DNA of 64,000 nt from assembly GCF_030283205.1 (NCBI RefSeq), contig NZ_JASNWF010000001.1:1-64000 (forward strand), in the 5' to 3' direction. The translations under genes and the position numbers were made by a program. Position 1 is the first letter of the stretch, and each line of letters opens with the position of its first letter. Shown one piece after another: positions 8,244 through 16,488 of this stretch. The notes beneath the pieces are model-generated. The model was given only the letters and a program-made list of their open reading frames with translations, ran no database searches and was not told the DNA's origin. The stretch is from Actinomadura opuntiae (GTDB taxonomy: Bacteria; Actinomycetota; Actinomycetes; Streptosporangiales; Streptosporangiaceae).

Positions 8244-8684
8244 TCACCGAGGTGCGGCCGAGGCGAGGACCTGCACGTAGTGCGGGTTGGTCATGACGCC
8301 CAGGACGTTGCCGAACGGGTCGACGACCGACGCCGTCGCAAAACCCGTGCCGTCCCCGCGCTCGGTGATCTTCTCGTGGATCCGGGCGCCCATCGCCACC
8401 AGCCGCTCCACCGCCGCCTCCAGATCGTCGACGTGCCAGTACGCCACCGCCCCACCCGGCCCGGCCGGGCCGGCCTCGCCGTCAGAGGACCCGGGGCGGA
8501 ACCGGGCGTCGATCAGCCCGAGCTCGTGCCGGTAGTCCCCGATCCGGAACTCGCAGTACACCGCCCGGCCGTCCGGACCCGGAACCCGGAAGTAGGGCCG
8601 CGTCCCGAGCAGGTCGGCGTACCAGTCGACGGCCGCCTCCACGTCGTCGGCGAAGAAGCTGATCGTCGCGAGCCCACGCAGCAT
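8244..8684 (-). CDS. VOC-family (glyoxalase/bleomycin-resistance fold) protein
   Basis: This 146-residue protein has the two beta-alpha-beta-beta-beta modules of vicinal-oxygen-chelate proteins: ATISFFADDVEAAVDWYADLLG at the start, YWHVDDLEAAVERLVAMGA in the middle and SVVDPFGNVLGVMTNP at the end. The substrate is unknown. The ATG at 8684 follows a GGAAGG site. It is divergent from a WYL regulator, with a palindromic operator between them, so it is the likely regulated target. Confidence 0.82.
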   Translation of the reverse strand: MLRGLATISFFADDVEAAVDWYADLLGTRPYFRVPGPDGRAVYCEFRIGDYRHELGLIDARFRPGSSDGEAGPAGPGGAVAYWHVDDLEAAVERLVAMGARIHEKITERGDGTGFATASVVDPFGNVLGVMTNPHYVQVLASAAPR

Positions 8685-8748
8685 GGCAGTGCCTTCCGTT
8701 TCCCGGGGCCGGAGGTCCCGTCCCCTGCACAACGACGACGCTAGACCG

Positions 8749-8775
8749 CCATTAGGACAGTGAACGTCCTAATGG
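8749..8775. promoter_or_regulatory. Perfect 10-bp inverted repeat, probable WYL-regulator operator
   Basis: CCATTAGGAC (8749-8758) and its exact complement GTCCTAATGG (8766-8775) are separated by 7 bases. The site lies in the 100-bp divergent space between the VOC gene and the WYL regulator. This is the expected position for autoregulation and control of the VOC gene. AT-rich half-sites in very GC-rich surroundings make chance unlikely. Confidence 0.8.
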
Positions 8776-8784
8776 GACGGCAGG

Positions 8785-9756
8785 ATGGGACCCATGCGCG
8801 ACCCGTCCGGACGGCTGCTGCGGCTGCTGTCCCTCCTGCAGACGCCACGCGAATGGACCGGCGCCGAACTCGCCGGCCGCCTCGGCGTCACCGACCGCAC
8901 CGTCCGCCGCGACATCGACCGGCTGCGCGCCCTCGGCTACCCGGTCGACGCCGCACACGGCAGCACCGGCGGCTACCGCCTCACCGCCGGCGCCGCGATG
9001 CCGCCGCTGCTGCTGGACGACGACGAGGCGACCGCCATCGCGATCGGCCTGCGCACAGCCGGCGCCGTCACCGGCGTCGAGGACGCCGCCCAGCGGGCCC
9101 TGGCCAAACTCGACCAGGTCCTCCCCCAACGGCTGCGGCACCGCGTCGCCGCGCTCGCGCAGGCCGCAGTGCCGCTCCCGCCCCACGACGACGCCCCGCC
9201 CACCGCCGACCCCGCCGTCCTTGCCCTGCTCGCCGCCGCCTGCGTCGCCGGCGAGAACGTCCGCTTCGCCTACACCGCCGCCGACGGCACCGAGACCCGC
9301 CGGCACGCCCAGCCGCACCGCCTCGTCACCGCCGCCCGCCGCTGGTACCTGGTCGCCCACGACGAGGACCGTGCCGACTGGCGCACCTTCCGCGCCGACC
9401 GCATCACCGGCCCGCAGCGCACCGGCGTCCGCGCCCCCGCCCGCACCCTGCCCGGCGGCGCCGACGCCACGTCCTGGGCCATGGACAACCTCGCCGGCGG
9501 GTCCGGCACGATCCGCGCCCGGCTGCTGCTGCACGCCCCCATCGAAGAGGCGGCCCGGCACGTCACCGCCTGGCACGGCGTCCTGGAACCGGTCGACGAG
9601 CGCAGTTGCCGCCTGCACACCCGCTCGGATTCCCTGCGCCACCTCGCGCGCCGCATCGCCCTGCTGGACGTCGACTACACCCTGCTCGACCCGCCCGAAC
9701 TGGCCGACCACCTCACCGTCATCGCCGAACGCACCGCCCGCGCAGTCCGTACTTGA
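8785..9756 (+). CDS. HTH/WYL-domain transcriptional regulator (YafY type)
   Basis: The 323-residue protein has an N-terminal winged helix (residues 10-65; ELAGRLGVTDRTVRRDIDRL is the recognition region). A WYL sensor domain follows at about 140-215, with RRWYLVAHDEDRADWRTFRADRI, and then a WCX C-terminal extension. These regulators bind DNA as dimers and sense nucleic acids or small ligands. The GTCCTAATGG palindrome lies just upstream and the VOC gene is divergent. An alternative start is the ATG at 8794. Confidence 0.85.
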   Translation: MGPMRDPSGRLLRLLSLLQTPREWTGAELAGRLGVTDRTVRRDIDRLRALGYPVDAAHGSTGGYRLTAGAAMPPLLLDDDEATAIAIGLRTAGAVTGVEDAAQRALAKLDQVLPQRLRHRVAALAQAAVPLPPHDDAPPTADPAVLALLAAACVAGENVRFAYTAADGTETRRHAQPHRLVTAARRWYLVAHDEDRADWRTFRADRITGPQRTGVRAPARTLPGGADATSWAMDNLAGGSGTIRARLLLHAPIEEAARHVTAWHGVLEPVDERSCRLHTRSDSLRHLARRIALLDVDYTLLDPPELADHLTVIAERTARAVRT

Positions 9757-9843
9757 CCCCGTTACGGCGGTCAAGGGCCGGCGGCGCCGTCCGTGATCGG
9801 ACGGCCCGCACGGCCCCGCACCGGCTCCCGGCCGGTCACACGG

Positions 9844-10188
9844 TCACTTCTGCAGCGGGGCCTGCAGGCTCCACAGGCGCCCGTCAGGGTCGCGGACGGT
9901 CATCTCCCGCGTCCCGTAGTGCGTCTCCTCGAACGGCGACACCACCTCGACGGCCGAGTCGGCGCGGAACGCGTCCGCCTCGGGCACCCGCAGCGCCAGC
10001 CGCACCTGCGGCTCCCGGTCCTCGGGGATCTCGGCGATGAAGACGTAGGGGCCGTCGCCGTTGCGCAGCTGCCCGGAGTTGTGATCGGTCGAGAACTCCA
10101 GCTCGTACCCCAGCGCCTGGAAGAACTTCGCCGCCTTCCCCCAGTTGTGGGTCTCCAGGAACACGGCCTCGATGCCCTCGGTGCTCAT
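9844..10188 (-). CDS. VOC-family protein
   Basis: The 114-residue single-module VOC protein begins MSTEGIEAVFLETHNW, contains AAKFFQALGYELEFSTDH, and ends with REMTVRDPDGRLWSLQAP, the usual C-terminal metal-ligand strand. The ATG at 10188 follows a GGAGA site. It starts one base beyond the stop of the ribbon-helix-helix gene, so both are probably cotranscribed. The substrate is unknown; sequestration of a hydrophobic toxin is one possible role. Confidence 0.8.
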   Translation of the reverse strand: MSTEGIEAVFLETHNWGKAAKFFQALGYELEFSTDHNSGQLRNGDGPYVFIAEIPEDREPQVRLALRVPEADAFRADSAVEVVSPFEETHYGTREMTVRDPDGRLWSLQAPLQK

Positions 10189-10189
10189 C

Positions 10190-10393
10190 TCACGTCTCCT
10201 TCTCGGTCGATCGCCTTCGCGGCGCGCGGTCGTCATCGCGGTCGTCATCGCGGTCGTCGTCGAGATAGGCGCGCAGTGCCTGCGCGACCAGCGCCGACAG
10301 CGACAGCTCCGACTCGATGGCACGGTGCTTGACCTGCTTGATCAGCCCGATCGGCAGGTACACGTTGAACTGCTTGACGTCCTCGTCGCCCAC
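10190..10393 (-). CDS. Ribbon-helix-helix (CopG-like) DNA-binding protein
   Basis: This 67-residue protein has the RHH layout. A beta strand [11 protein letters not shown] (residues 8-18) is followed by helix 1, then [18 protein letters not shown] (helix 2). A highly charged tail has three DDDR copies. It probably binds DNA as a dimer and represses its own transcript and the downstream VOC gene. The start is a GTG without an obvious ribosome-binding site, which would suit a leaderless mRNA. Confidence 0.7.
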   Translation of the reverse strand: MGDEDVKQFNVYLPIGLIKQVKHRAIESELSLSALVAQALRAYLDDDRDDDRDDDRAPRRRSTEKET

Positions 10394-10402
10394 ACCGGCA
10401 TG

Positions 10403-10422
10403 CTAGCAAACTACTTCACTAG
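10403..10422. promoter_or_regulatory. Candidate RHH operator with 8-bp periodic CTAG/CTAC elements
   Basis: CTAG, CTAC and CTAG start at 10403, 10411 and 10419, exactly 8 bp apart, in an AT-rich patch immediately upstream of the RHH gene. RHH repressors often bind short repeats with 7-8 bp spacing. This is an inference from position and period. Confidence 0.35.
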
Positions 10423-10472
10423 ACACTCGCGCCCCGGTAACCGGGAACCTGAACGAGCAGCCTCGCCCGGCG

Positions 10473-11618
10473 CTAAACCCGGCCGGCCGGGAAGGCGGCC
10501 CGGACGACGAGACCGCCGCCCGGGCGCGGCCGCGCGCTGAGGGTTCCGCCGTGCGCGAGGACGATCGCGTGCGCGATGGACAGGCCGAGCCCGTGGTGCC
10601 CGTCGCCGCGCGCCGACCGGTCCAGCCGCTGGAACGGTTCGAGCAGCCGCGCCACCTGCTCGGCCGGGACGACCGGACCGGTGTTGGACACGCTGACCAC
10701 GGCGGTCCCGTCCCGCGATCCGGTCGCCACCTCGACGCTGCCGCCGGGCACGTTGTACCGCACGGCGTTGTCGACGAGGTTGGCGACCAGCCGCTCGACC
10801 AGCGCGGGGTCGCCCGCGGTCGCGGCGGGCGCGATCCGCGGGTCCAGGCGCGGGCCCTCGGCGGACGGCTCGGGCCGGGCGGCCAGCACCTGCTCGGTGA
10901 GCGCGGCGAGGTCCACCGGGACCCGGCTCTCCAGCCCGCGCTCGCTGGTCGCCAGCGTGAGCAGGGACTCCAGCAGCCGCGCCTGCTGGTCGCTGATCGT
11001 CAGGATCCGCTCGAAGGTCGCGCGGAACGCCTCGAGGGTCGGCCGGCGGTCGGTGAGCGTCTCCTCCAGCAGCGCGCGTTCGAGCGTGAGCGGGGTGCGC
11101 AGCTCGTGCGCGGCGTTGGCGACGAAGCGCTTCTGCGCGTCGAGCGCCGCGTCCAGGCGTCCGAGCAGGCCGTCCACGGTGTCGGCGAGGTCCTTCAGCT
11201 CGTCGCGAGGGCCGGCGAAGGCCAGCCGCTCGTGCACGTTGCGCGCCGAGATGTGCCGCACGGTGGCGGTCATCGTGCGCAGCGGGCGCAGCGCCCGCCC
11301 CGCGACGAACCAGCCGAGCACCAGGGACACCACCAGCATGATTCCCAGCGCGATCCCGGACTGGACCAGGAACTCGTGCAGCAGCGTGTCCTGCTGCCGC
11401 GCCAGCGCGCGCATCGGATCCTGCGGGCCGAGCGGCCGGTACGGGCAGTCCTCCTCGCGGCCGAAGCACGGCACCAGCACCTTGAAGACGGCGTTCCTCC
11501 GGACGAGCAGGAACGTGATCCCCAGCAGGCCCGCGCCCGAGACGGTGAACAGCGCCCCGTACAGCAGCGTGAGGCGCATCCGGACCGTCCGCGGCACGCC
11601 CCCCATGAGCGGCCTCAT
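10473..11618 (-). CDS. Sensor histidine kinase
   Basis: The 381-residue kinase has a first membrane helix at about 16-40 and an extracytoplasmic loop with two cysteines (C51, C58). A second helix lies at about 86-108, then HAMP. The dimerisation helix carries the phospho-accepting H171 (FVANAAHELRTPLT), and the ATPase domain has LVDNAVRYN and HHGLGLSIAHAI. Its ATG overlaps the stop of the response regulator gene (ATGA), so the pair is translationally coupled. The neighbouring divergent exporter genes suggest that it senses envelope stress or a toxic compound. Confidence 0.88.
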   Translation of the reverse strand: MRPLMGGVPRTVRMRLTLLYGALFTVSGAGLLGITFLLVRRNAVFKVLVPCFGREEDCPYRPLGPQDPMRALARQQDTLLHEFLVQSGIALGIMLVVSLVLGWFVAGRALRPLRTMTATVRHISARNVHERLAFAGPRDELKDLADTVDGLLGRLDAALDAQKRFVANAAHELRTPLTLERALLEETLTDRRPTLEAFRATFERILTISDQQARLLESLLTLATSERGLESRVPVDLAALTEQVLAARPEPSAEGPRLDPRIAPAATAGDPALVERLVANLVDNAVRYNVPGGSVEVATGSRDGTAVVSVSNTGPVVPAEQVARLLEPFQRLDRSARGDGHHGLGLSIAHAIVLAHGGTLSARPRPGGGLVVRAAFPAGRV

Positions 11619-12271
11619 ATCCGGTAACCGCTCTGCGGGACGGTCTCGATCACCGGCGGGGAGCCCAGCTTGGCCCGCAGCCGGTTGATGGTCGCCTTGA
11701 CCGTGGTGGTGAACGGGTCCGCCGCCTCGTCCCACACCCGTTCCAGCAGTTCCTCGGCCGACACGACGCGTCCGCCCGCGGCGAGCAGGTACTCCAGCAC
11801 CGCCAGCTCCTTGGGGCTGAGCGCCAGCCGCAGCCCGGCGCGGGTGGCGACGCGCTGGGCCGGGTCGAGCCGCAGGTCGCCGTGCTCCAGGATCGGCGGC
11901 AGCGCCGGCTGCGCCCGCCGCCCGAGCGCGCGGATCCGCGCGACCAGCTCGGCGTAGGCGAACGGCTTGGGCAGGTAGTCGTCGGCGCCGAGGCTGAGCC
12001 CCTCGACCCGGTCGGCGATCGTGCCCGACGCGGTGAGCATCAGCACCCGGGTCCGGCGGTGCGGCCCGGCCGCCAGGGCGCGGCAGACGTCGTCGCCGTG
12101 CACGCCGGGCAGGTCGCGGTCCAGCACGACCACGTCGTAGTCGGTCAGCGCCGTGCGGTCCAGCGCCGCCCGGCCGTCGAGGGCGACGTCCACCGCCATC
12201 CCCTCGCGGCTCAGGACCCGGGCCACCGAGTCCGCCAGCTCCGCGTGGTCCTCCGCCACCAGCACTCTCAT
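11615..12271 (-). CDS. OmpR/PhoB-family response regulator
   Basis: The 218-residue protein has a receiver domain (residues 1-115) with acidic pocket E7-D8, phospho-acceptor D51 (VVVLDRDLPG) and a conserved Lys in DDYLPKPF. A winged-helix DNA-binding domain ending PVIETVPQSGYRI follows. It is the partner of the overlapping kinase gene. The upstream spacer carries GGTCACAGCC direct repeats 11 bp apart, the arrangement bound by OmpR-type dimers, so it probably controls the divergent lipoprotein and exporter genes and itself. Confidence 0.9.
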   Translation of the reverse strand: MRVLVAEDHAELADSVARVLSREGMAVDVALDGRAALDRTALTDYDVVVLDRDLPGVHGDDVCRALAAGPHRRTRVLMLTASGTIADRVEGLSLGADDYLPKPFAYAELVARIRALGRRAQPALPPILEHGDLRLDPAQRVATRAGLRLALSPKELAVLEYLLAAGGRVVSAEELLERVWDEAADPFTTTVKATINRLRAKLGSPPVIETVPQSGYRI

Positions 12272-12295
12272 CGCCGGTCAGCCTGCCCGACGCGC

Positions 12296-12336
12296 GGTCA
12301 CAGCCGGGTCACAGCCTCTCGCACCGTCATGTGACC
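12296..12336. promoter_or_regulatory. Direct-repeat response-regulator boxes
   Basis: GGTCACAGCC is present at 12296-12305 and again at 12307-12316, an 11-bp register. An inverted TGTGACC copy lies at 12330-12336. The array lies between the divergent response regulator and lipoprotein genes, as expected for an OmpR-family operator controlling both directions. Confidence 0.65.
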
Positions 12337-12386
12337 GCCCCTTCCCTAGAACTGGCCCCGCGAGAACGTCCTCGGAAAGGGGAACG

Positions 12387-12881
12387 ATGAACAGGGCTTC
12401 CATGTTGCTGGCCGCCGCGGCCGCTGTCGCGCTGACCGCCGCGGGGTGCGGCGGTTCGGACTCCGGCTCGTCCGGCTCGGACGCGAACCCCGCCGTGGAG
12501 CAGGCGGTGAAGTACGCGCAATGCATGCGCAAGAACGGCGTGACCGATTTCCCCGATCCCGACAAGGACGGGAGGTTCACGATCGCGGCGGGAGGGCCGA
12601 AGAAGACGTCGCCGCAGTTCATCAAGGCGAAACAGGCGTGCAAGTCCCAGGAGCCCCCCGGTGTGGAGGACAACCCCGCGCAACGCTCCAAGGCCCAGCA
12701 GGAATGGCTGAGGTACGCGCAGTGCATGCGCAGGAACGGCGTCCCGGACTTCCCCGACCCGCAGGACGGCCGCCTCCTGGTGCCCAGAGACAAGATCAAC
12801 GTCAACTCGCCGCAGTTCAAGAAGGCACTGAACGCCTGCCGCAACGTGTCCGTGGGAGGTTCCGAGCATGGCAACGGCTGA
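12387..12881 (+). CDS. Lipoprotein with an internal duplication of a two-cysteine unit
   Basis: The 164-residue product has a lipoprotein signal with lipobox LTAAGC (C21). The mature part has two similar units, at about 43-85 and 110-151. Each has YAQCMR(K/R)NGV, DFPDP, then SPQF and a final Ala-Cys (C46/C85 and C113/C151). Similar lipoproteins accompany actinomycete membrane-fusion/ABC exporters, but the role is not established. It begins behind a GAAAGGGG site, divergent from the two-component system. Its last 14 bases overlap the next gene. Confidence 0.75.
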   Translation: MNRASMLLAAAAAVALTAAGCGGSDSGSSGSDANPAVEQAVKYAQCMRKNGVTDFPDPDKDGRFTIAAGGPKKTSPQFIKAKQACKSQEPPGVEDNPAQRSKAQQEWLRYAQCMRRNGVPDFPDPQDGRLLVPRDKINVNSPQFKKALNACRNVSVGGSEHGNG

Positions 12882-14058
12882 GATCGGAACCCCGGCGGGC
12901 GCCGGCGGTTCCCCTCAGGCGCCGGAGCGGCGGCGGCGGTGGTGGCGCAGGCGCCGCCGGATGATCGGCGGCGGTGCCGCGCTCGTGGCCGTGGCCGCGG
13001 GCGGCGGCGTGGCCCTCGTCGTCACGAGCCCGCACGGCGGCGACGGCACGTCCGCCGCGGGCACCGGTGACGGGACGTCGCTCGCGGCGGTCCAGGAGGG
13101 CCCGCTGTCCTCGCAGGTCGAGCAGAACGGGACGCTCTCCTACGCCGGCGGCGCCGACGGGAACCCCTATCCGGTGGTCAACCAGGCGAAGGGGACCTAC
13201 ACCTGGATACCGGCGGCGGGCACCCAGGTCGACTGCGGCGAGACGCTGTACAAGGTCGGCCAGAAGCCGGTGCTGCTGATCTGCGGGAGCACGCCCGCGT
13301 ACCGGGACCTGGCCGCGGGCGACGACGGCAAGGACGTCCAGGCGCTGAACAAGACCCTGGTGAGCGAGGGCTACGCCGACAGATCCGTGCTCGATCCCGG
13401 CTCGCGCCACTTCGGCTGGACGACCGCGGCGGCCCTGGAGAAGCTCCAGGACGAACGCGGCGCCCAGGTGACGGGCGAGCTGGACCTCGGCCAGGCGGTG
13501 TTCCTGCCCGGCCCGCTGCGGATCGGCAAGGTGACGGCGCAGAACGGCACGAACGCCGCCCCGGGCCGTCCGATCATGGAGGCGTCGTCGAACCGGCGCG
13601 AGGTGACCGTCAAGCTCGACCCCTCCCAGCAGTCCGAGGTCCGAAAGGGCGACGCCGCGCAGATCACGCTGCCCGACAACCGGACCACGTCCGGTGTGGT
13701 CAGCCGGATCGGCACGGTCGCGACGTCCTCGTCCTCCGACAAGGACGACTCCGGCGCGCAGGCCGCCACCCTCCCGGTCCACATCACGCTCAAGCACCCC
13801 AAGGACGCCGGAACCCTCGACCAGGCGCCCGTCCAGGTGCAGATCACCACCGGCGGCGTCGAGCACGCCCTCATCGTGCCGGTGACCGCGCTCATCGGCC
13901 GGGCCGGCGGCGGCTACGCCGTCGAGGTCGCGGCGGCGAACGGCGGCCCGGCCCGGACCGTGCCGGTCACGCTCGGACTGTTCGACAACGCCAACGGACG
14001 GGTGCAGGTCTCCGGCGCCCTGACGACCCGCGACCGAGTGGTGGTGCCGTCGACATGA
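12868..14058 (+). CDS. Exporter membrane-fusion protein with peptidoglycan-binding domain
   Basis: The 396-residue protein has a strongly basic N-terminus (residues 20-32), one membrane anchor (33-53) and an extracytoplasmic region. A peptidoglycan-binding repeat lies at about 150-195 (GKDVQALNKTLVSEGYAD, then FGWTTAAALEKLQ). HlyD/RND-adaptor-like beta barrel segments follow (for example KGDAAQITLPDNRT and VPVTALIGRAGGGYAV). It would couple the MacB-like transporter to the cell wall. It overlaps the lipoprotein gene by 14 bases and the ATPase gene by 4. Confidence 0.82.
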   Translation: MATAEIGTPAGAGGSPQAPERRRRWWRRRRRMIGGGAALVAVAAGGGVALVVTSPHGGDGTSAAGTGDGTSLAAVQEGPLSSQVEQNGTLSYAGGADGNPYPVVNQAKGTYTWIPAAGTQVDCGETLYKVGQKPVLLICGSTPAYRDLAAGDDGKDVQALNKTLVSEGYADRSVLDPGSRHFGWTTAAALEKLQDERGAQVTGELDLGQAVFLPGPLRIGKVTAQNGTNAAPGRPIMEASSNRREVTVKLDPSQQSEVRKGDAAQITLPDNRTTSGVVSRIGTVATSSSSDKDDSGAQAATLPVHITLKHPKDAGTLDQAPVQVQITTGGVEHALIVPVTALIGRAGGGYAVEVAAANGGPARTVPVTLGLFDNANGRVQVSGALTTRDRVVVPST

Positions 14059-14759
14059 GCGGAACGAACGTCCTCGAACTGGAGCGGGTCACCAAGACCT
14101 ACGACACCCGGCCGCCCGTCCACGCGCTGCGCGGCGTGAGCTTCACCGTACGGAGCGGGGAACTGGTCGCGATCGTCGGCCCGTCGGGCTCGGGCAAGTC
14201 CACCCTGCTGCACATCCTCGGCACGCTCGACCGGCCCAGCAGCGGCACGGTGCGCATCGACGGGCAGGACGCCGCGACGCTCACCGACCGGCAGCTCGCC
14301 GCGCTGCGGGCGCGCAGCATCGGCTTCGTCTTCCAGCAGTTCTTCCTGTCCGAGCACACCACCGTCCTGGAGAACGTCGCCGACGGCCTGCTGTACCGCG
14401 GCGCGCCCCCCGCCGAGCGGCGCGAACGCGCCGCCGAGGCGCTCGACCGGGTCGGCCTGCAGGACCGGGCGGGCTTTCGCCCGAGCGAGCTGTCGGGCGG
14501 GCAGCGCCAGCGCGTCGCGATCGCCCGCGCCCTGGTCGGCCGCCCGGCCATCGTGCTCGCCGACGAACCCACCGGCAACCTCGACAGCAGGACCGGAGCG
14601 TCGATCATCGAGCTGCTGCACGAGCTCAACGCCGACGGCGCGACGATCCTGGTGATCACCCACGACGGCGAACTCGCCGCCCGGTTCCCCCGCCGGCTGA
14701 ACGTCCTGGACGGGCAGATCGTCGCCGACAGCGCGGCGCGTTCACTGGAGGGCGTATGA
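14055..14759 (+). CDS. MacB/LolD-type ABC transporter ATP-binding protein
   Basis: This 234-residue ATPase has Walker A GPSGSGKST near residues 37-45, the Q-loop in FVFQQFF, signature LSGGQRQRVAIARAL near 144-158, Walker B IVLADEPTGNLD and the switch His in VITHDGE. The extra MacB-like helix region fits exporters working with FtsX-type permeases. It overlaps both neighbours by 4 bases (ATGA) and forms one operon with the lipoprotein, fusion protein and permease. Confidence 0.93.
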   Translation: MSGTNVLELERVTKTYDTRPPVHALRGVSFTVRSGELVAIVGPSGSGKSTLLHILGTLDRPSSGTVRIDGQDAATLTDRQLAALRARSIGFVFQQFFLSEHTTVLENVADGLLYRGAPPAERRERAAEALDRVGLQDRAGFRPSELSGGQRQRVAIARALVGRPAIVLADEPTGNLDSRTGASIIELLHELNADGATILVITHDGELAARFPRRLNVLDGQIVADSAARSLEGV

Positions 14760-15958
14760 GGCTGTCCGACCAGCTGCGCGTGGCCGGCATCGGGATCCGG
14801 TCCCGCCGCCTGCGGGCCGCCCTGTCCGCGCTCGGCATTGCGATCGGGACAGCGGCGATCGTGGCGGTGCTCGGCCTGTCCGCGTCCTCCCAGGCCGGGC
14901 TCCTGGCCGAGATCGACCGGCTCGGCACCAACCTGCTGACCGCCAACACCGGCCAATCGCTCAGCGGCGGGACGGCGCAACTGCCGGTCGCCGCGCCGCA
15001 GCGGATCTCGCACCTGCCCGACGTCGAGCACGTGGCGCACGCCGCCGCCATCGACGACGCCAACGTGTACCGCAGCCCGCTGATCCCGGCGATCAACACC
15101 AACGCCCTGAAGGTCCGCGCCGCCAGCCTCAACCTCCCCGACGTCATCGGGACCGGTGTGGCGCAGGGCCGCTGGCTGAACCCGGCGACCGAGCGGCAGC
15201 CGGTCACCGTGCTCGGCGCGCTGGCCGCGCGGCGCCTCGGGATCGACCGCGTCCATCCCGACGAACGGATCTGGCTGAAGAACCAGTGGTTCTACGTCGC
15301 CGGCATCCTGAAGCCCGCGACGCTGTCGACCGACATCGACACCAGCGCCCTGATCGGCTACCCGGCCGCCGAGCGCTACCTCAGCTACACCGCCGTCGAC
15401 CGGGGCAAGGCGGTGGCCGGCCCTCCGACCACGGTCTACGCGCGGGCCCGGACCGACAAGGTGGACTCGGTGCGGGACGCGCTCGCGCAGACCGCCAACC
15501 CCGAATCACCCGGCGACGTCGACGTCAGCCGGCCATCCGACGCGCTCACCGCCCGCGCCGCCGCCAAGGGCGCGTTCAACAGCCTGTTCCTCGGACTCGG
15601 CGTGGTGGCGCTGGTCGTGGGCGCGGTCGGGGTCGCCAACATCATGATCATCTCGGTGCTGGAACGGCGCTCGGAGATCGGGCTGCGCCGCGCGCTCGGC
15701 GCCACCCGGGGACACATCCGCACCCAGTTCCTGTCCGAAGCGGTCATGCTCGCGCTGCTCGGCGGCGTGACCGGGGTGTTGGCCGGAGCGCTGGCCACCG
15801 CCGTCTATGCCGGCGCCAAGGGCTGGGCGGTGGTCGTTCCGGCCCAGGCGTGGGCCGGCGGGATCGGCGCCGCGATCGTCATCGGTGCGATCGCCGGCCT
15901 GCTGCCGGCCCTGCGGGCCGCCCGCCTCTCCCCCACCGAGGCCCTGCGGACGCTGTGA
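14756..15958 (+). CDS. MacB/FtsX-type ABC transporter permease
   Basis: The 400-residue permease has a first membrane helix at about 18-45 (SALGIAIGTAAIVAVLGLSAS), a large MacB periplasmic core domain at 45-265, and three C-terminal helices. These include VVGAVGVANIMIISVLERRSEIGLRRALGATRG, where the last part is the coupling element for the ATPase. It is the last gene of the exporter operon. The transported compound is unknown; antimicrobial peptides or lipophilic drugs are usual for the family. Confidence 0.9.
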   Translation: MRLSDQLRVAGIGIRSRRLRAALSALGIAIGTAAIVAVLGLSASSQAGLLAEIDRLGTNLLTANTGQSLSGGTAQLPVAAPQRISHLPDVEHVAHAAAIDDANVYRSPLIPAINTNALKVRAASLNLPDVIGTGVAQGRWLNPATERQPVTVLGALAARRLGIDRVHPDERIWLKNQWFYVAGILKPATLSTDIDTSALIGYPAAERYLSYTAVDRGKAVAGPPTTVYARARTDKVDSVRDALAQTANPESPGDVDVSRPSDALTARAAAKGAFNSLFLGLGVVALVVGAVGVANIMIISVLERRSEIGLRRALGATRGHIRTQFLSEAVMLALLGGVTGVLAGALATAVYAGAKGWAVVVPAQAWAGGIGAAIVIGAIAGLLPALRAARLSPTEALRTL

Positions 15959-16065
15959 CGTAGGTCTTCAGATTTTTTCCGCGGTGATGTCGAAAGGCGT
16001 CGAGGTCGTTCGTAGCCAAGGTGAGAGACCGGCAACGGCCGGTCGCCGCACACTGGAGGACCGCG

Positions 16066-16470
16066 ATGTCCGTCACCACCACCGCCACGACCGTTCCCGC
16101 CAAGCCGCTGATCGTCGGTGGCCTGACCGCCGCGGCCGTCGCCGCCGCGGCAACCGCGAGCATCGCCGCCGTCGGGAAGGCCGCCGGGATCAGCCTCACC
16201 GTCGGCGGCGCGCCGATCCCGGCGTCCAGGTTCGCCGTGCTGACCGCCGTGTTCTCCGTGGTGGGCCTGGTGCTCGCCCTGGTGCTGGCCCGCACGGTCC
16301 GCCGCTCGCGCATGGTGTTCGTCCGCGCCACGATCGTGCTCACCGCGCTGTCGCTGGTGCCGGATGTGCTCGCGGACGCCTCCGCGGCCACCAAGATGCT
16401 GCTTATGCTGACGCACCTAGTGGCCGCCGCGATCGTGATCCCGGCCGTCGCCCGCCGCCTGCCGGCCTGA
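16066..16470 (+). CDS. DUF6069-family four-helix membrane protein
   Basis: The 134-residue protein has four hydrophobic helices, at about 11-35, 52-75, 82-101 and 108-130, and polar GGAPIPASRF between helices 1 and 2, a feature of the DUF6069 family. The function is unknown. The ATG at 16066 follows a TGGAGGA site; a longer start at 16021 lacks one. It lies 18 bases before the YciI-like gene, probably in the same transcript. Confidence 0.7.
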   Translation: MSVTTTATTVPAKPLIVGGLTAAAVAAAATASIAAVGKAAGISLTVGGAPIPASRFAVLTAVFSVVGLVLALVLARTVRRSRMVFVRATIVLTALSLVPDVLADASAATKMLLMLTHLVAAAIVIPAVARRLPA

Positions 16471-16488
16471 CCTCCCTGAGGAGTCGCC

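Noticed and set aside
10200..10260. CGGTCGTCAT tandem repeats suggesting iterons
   Set aside because: They encode the DDDR repeat tail of the RHH protein in frame, so protein coding explains them.
10551..11688. Two long plus-strand frames opposite the histidine kinase
   Set aside because: Both are antisense to H-box, HAMP and ATPase motifs that are clearly coding on the minus strand.
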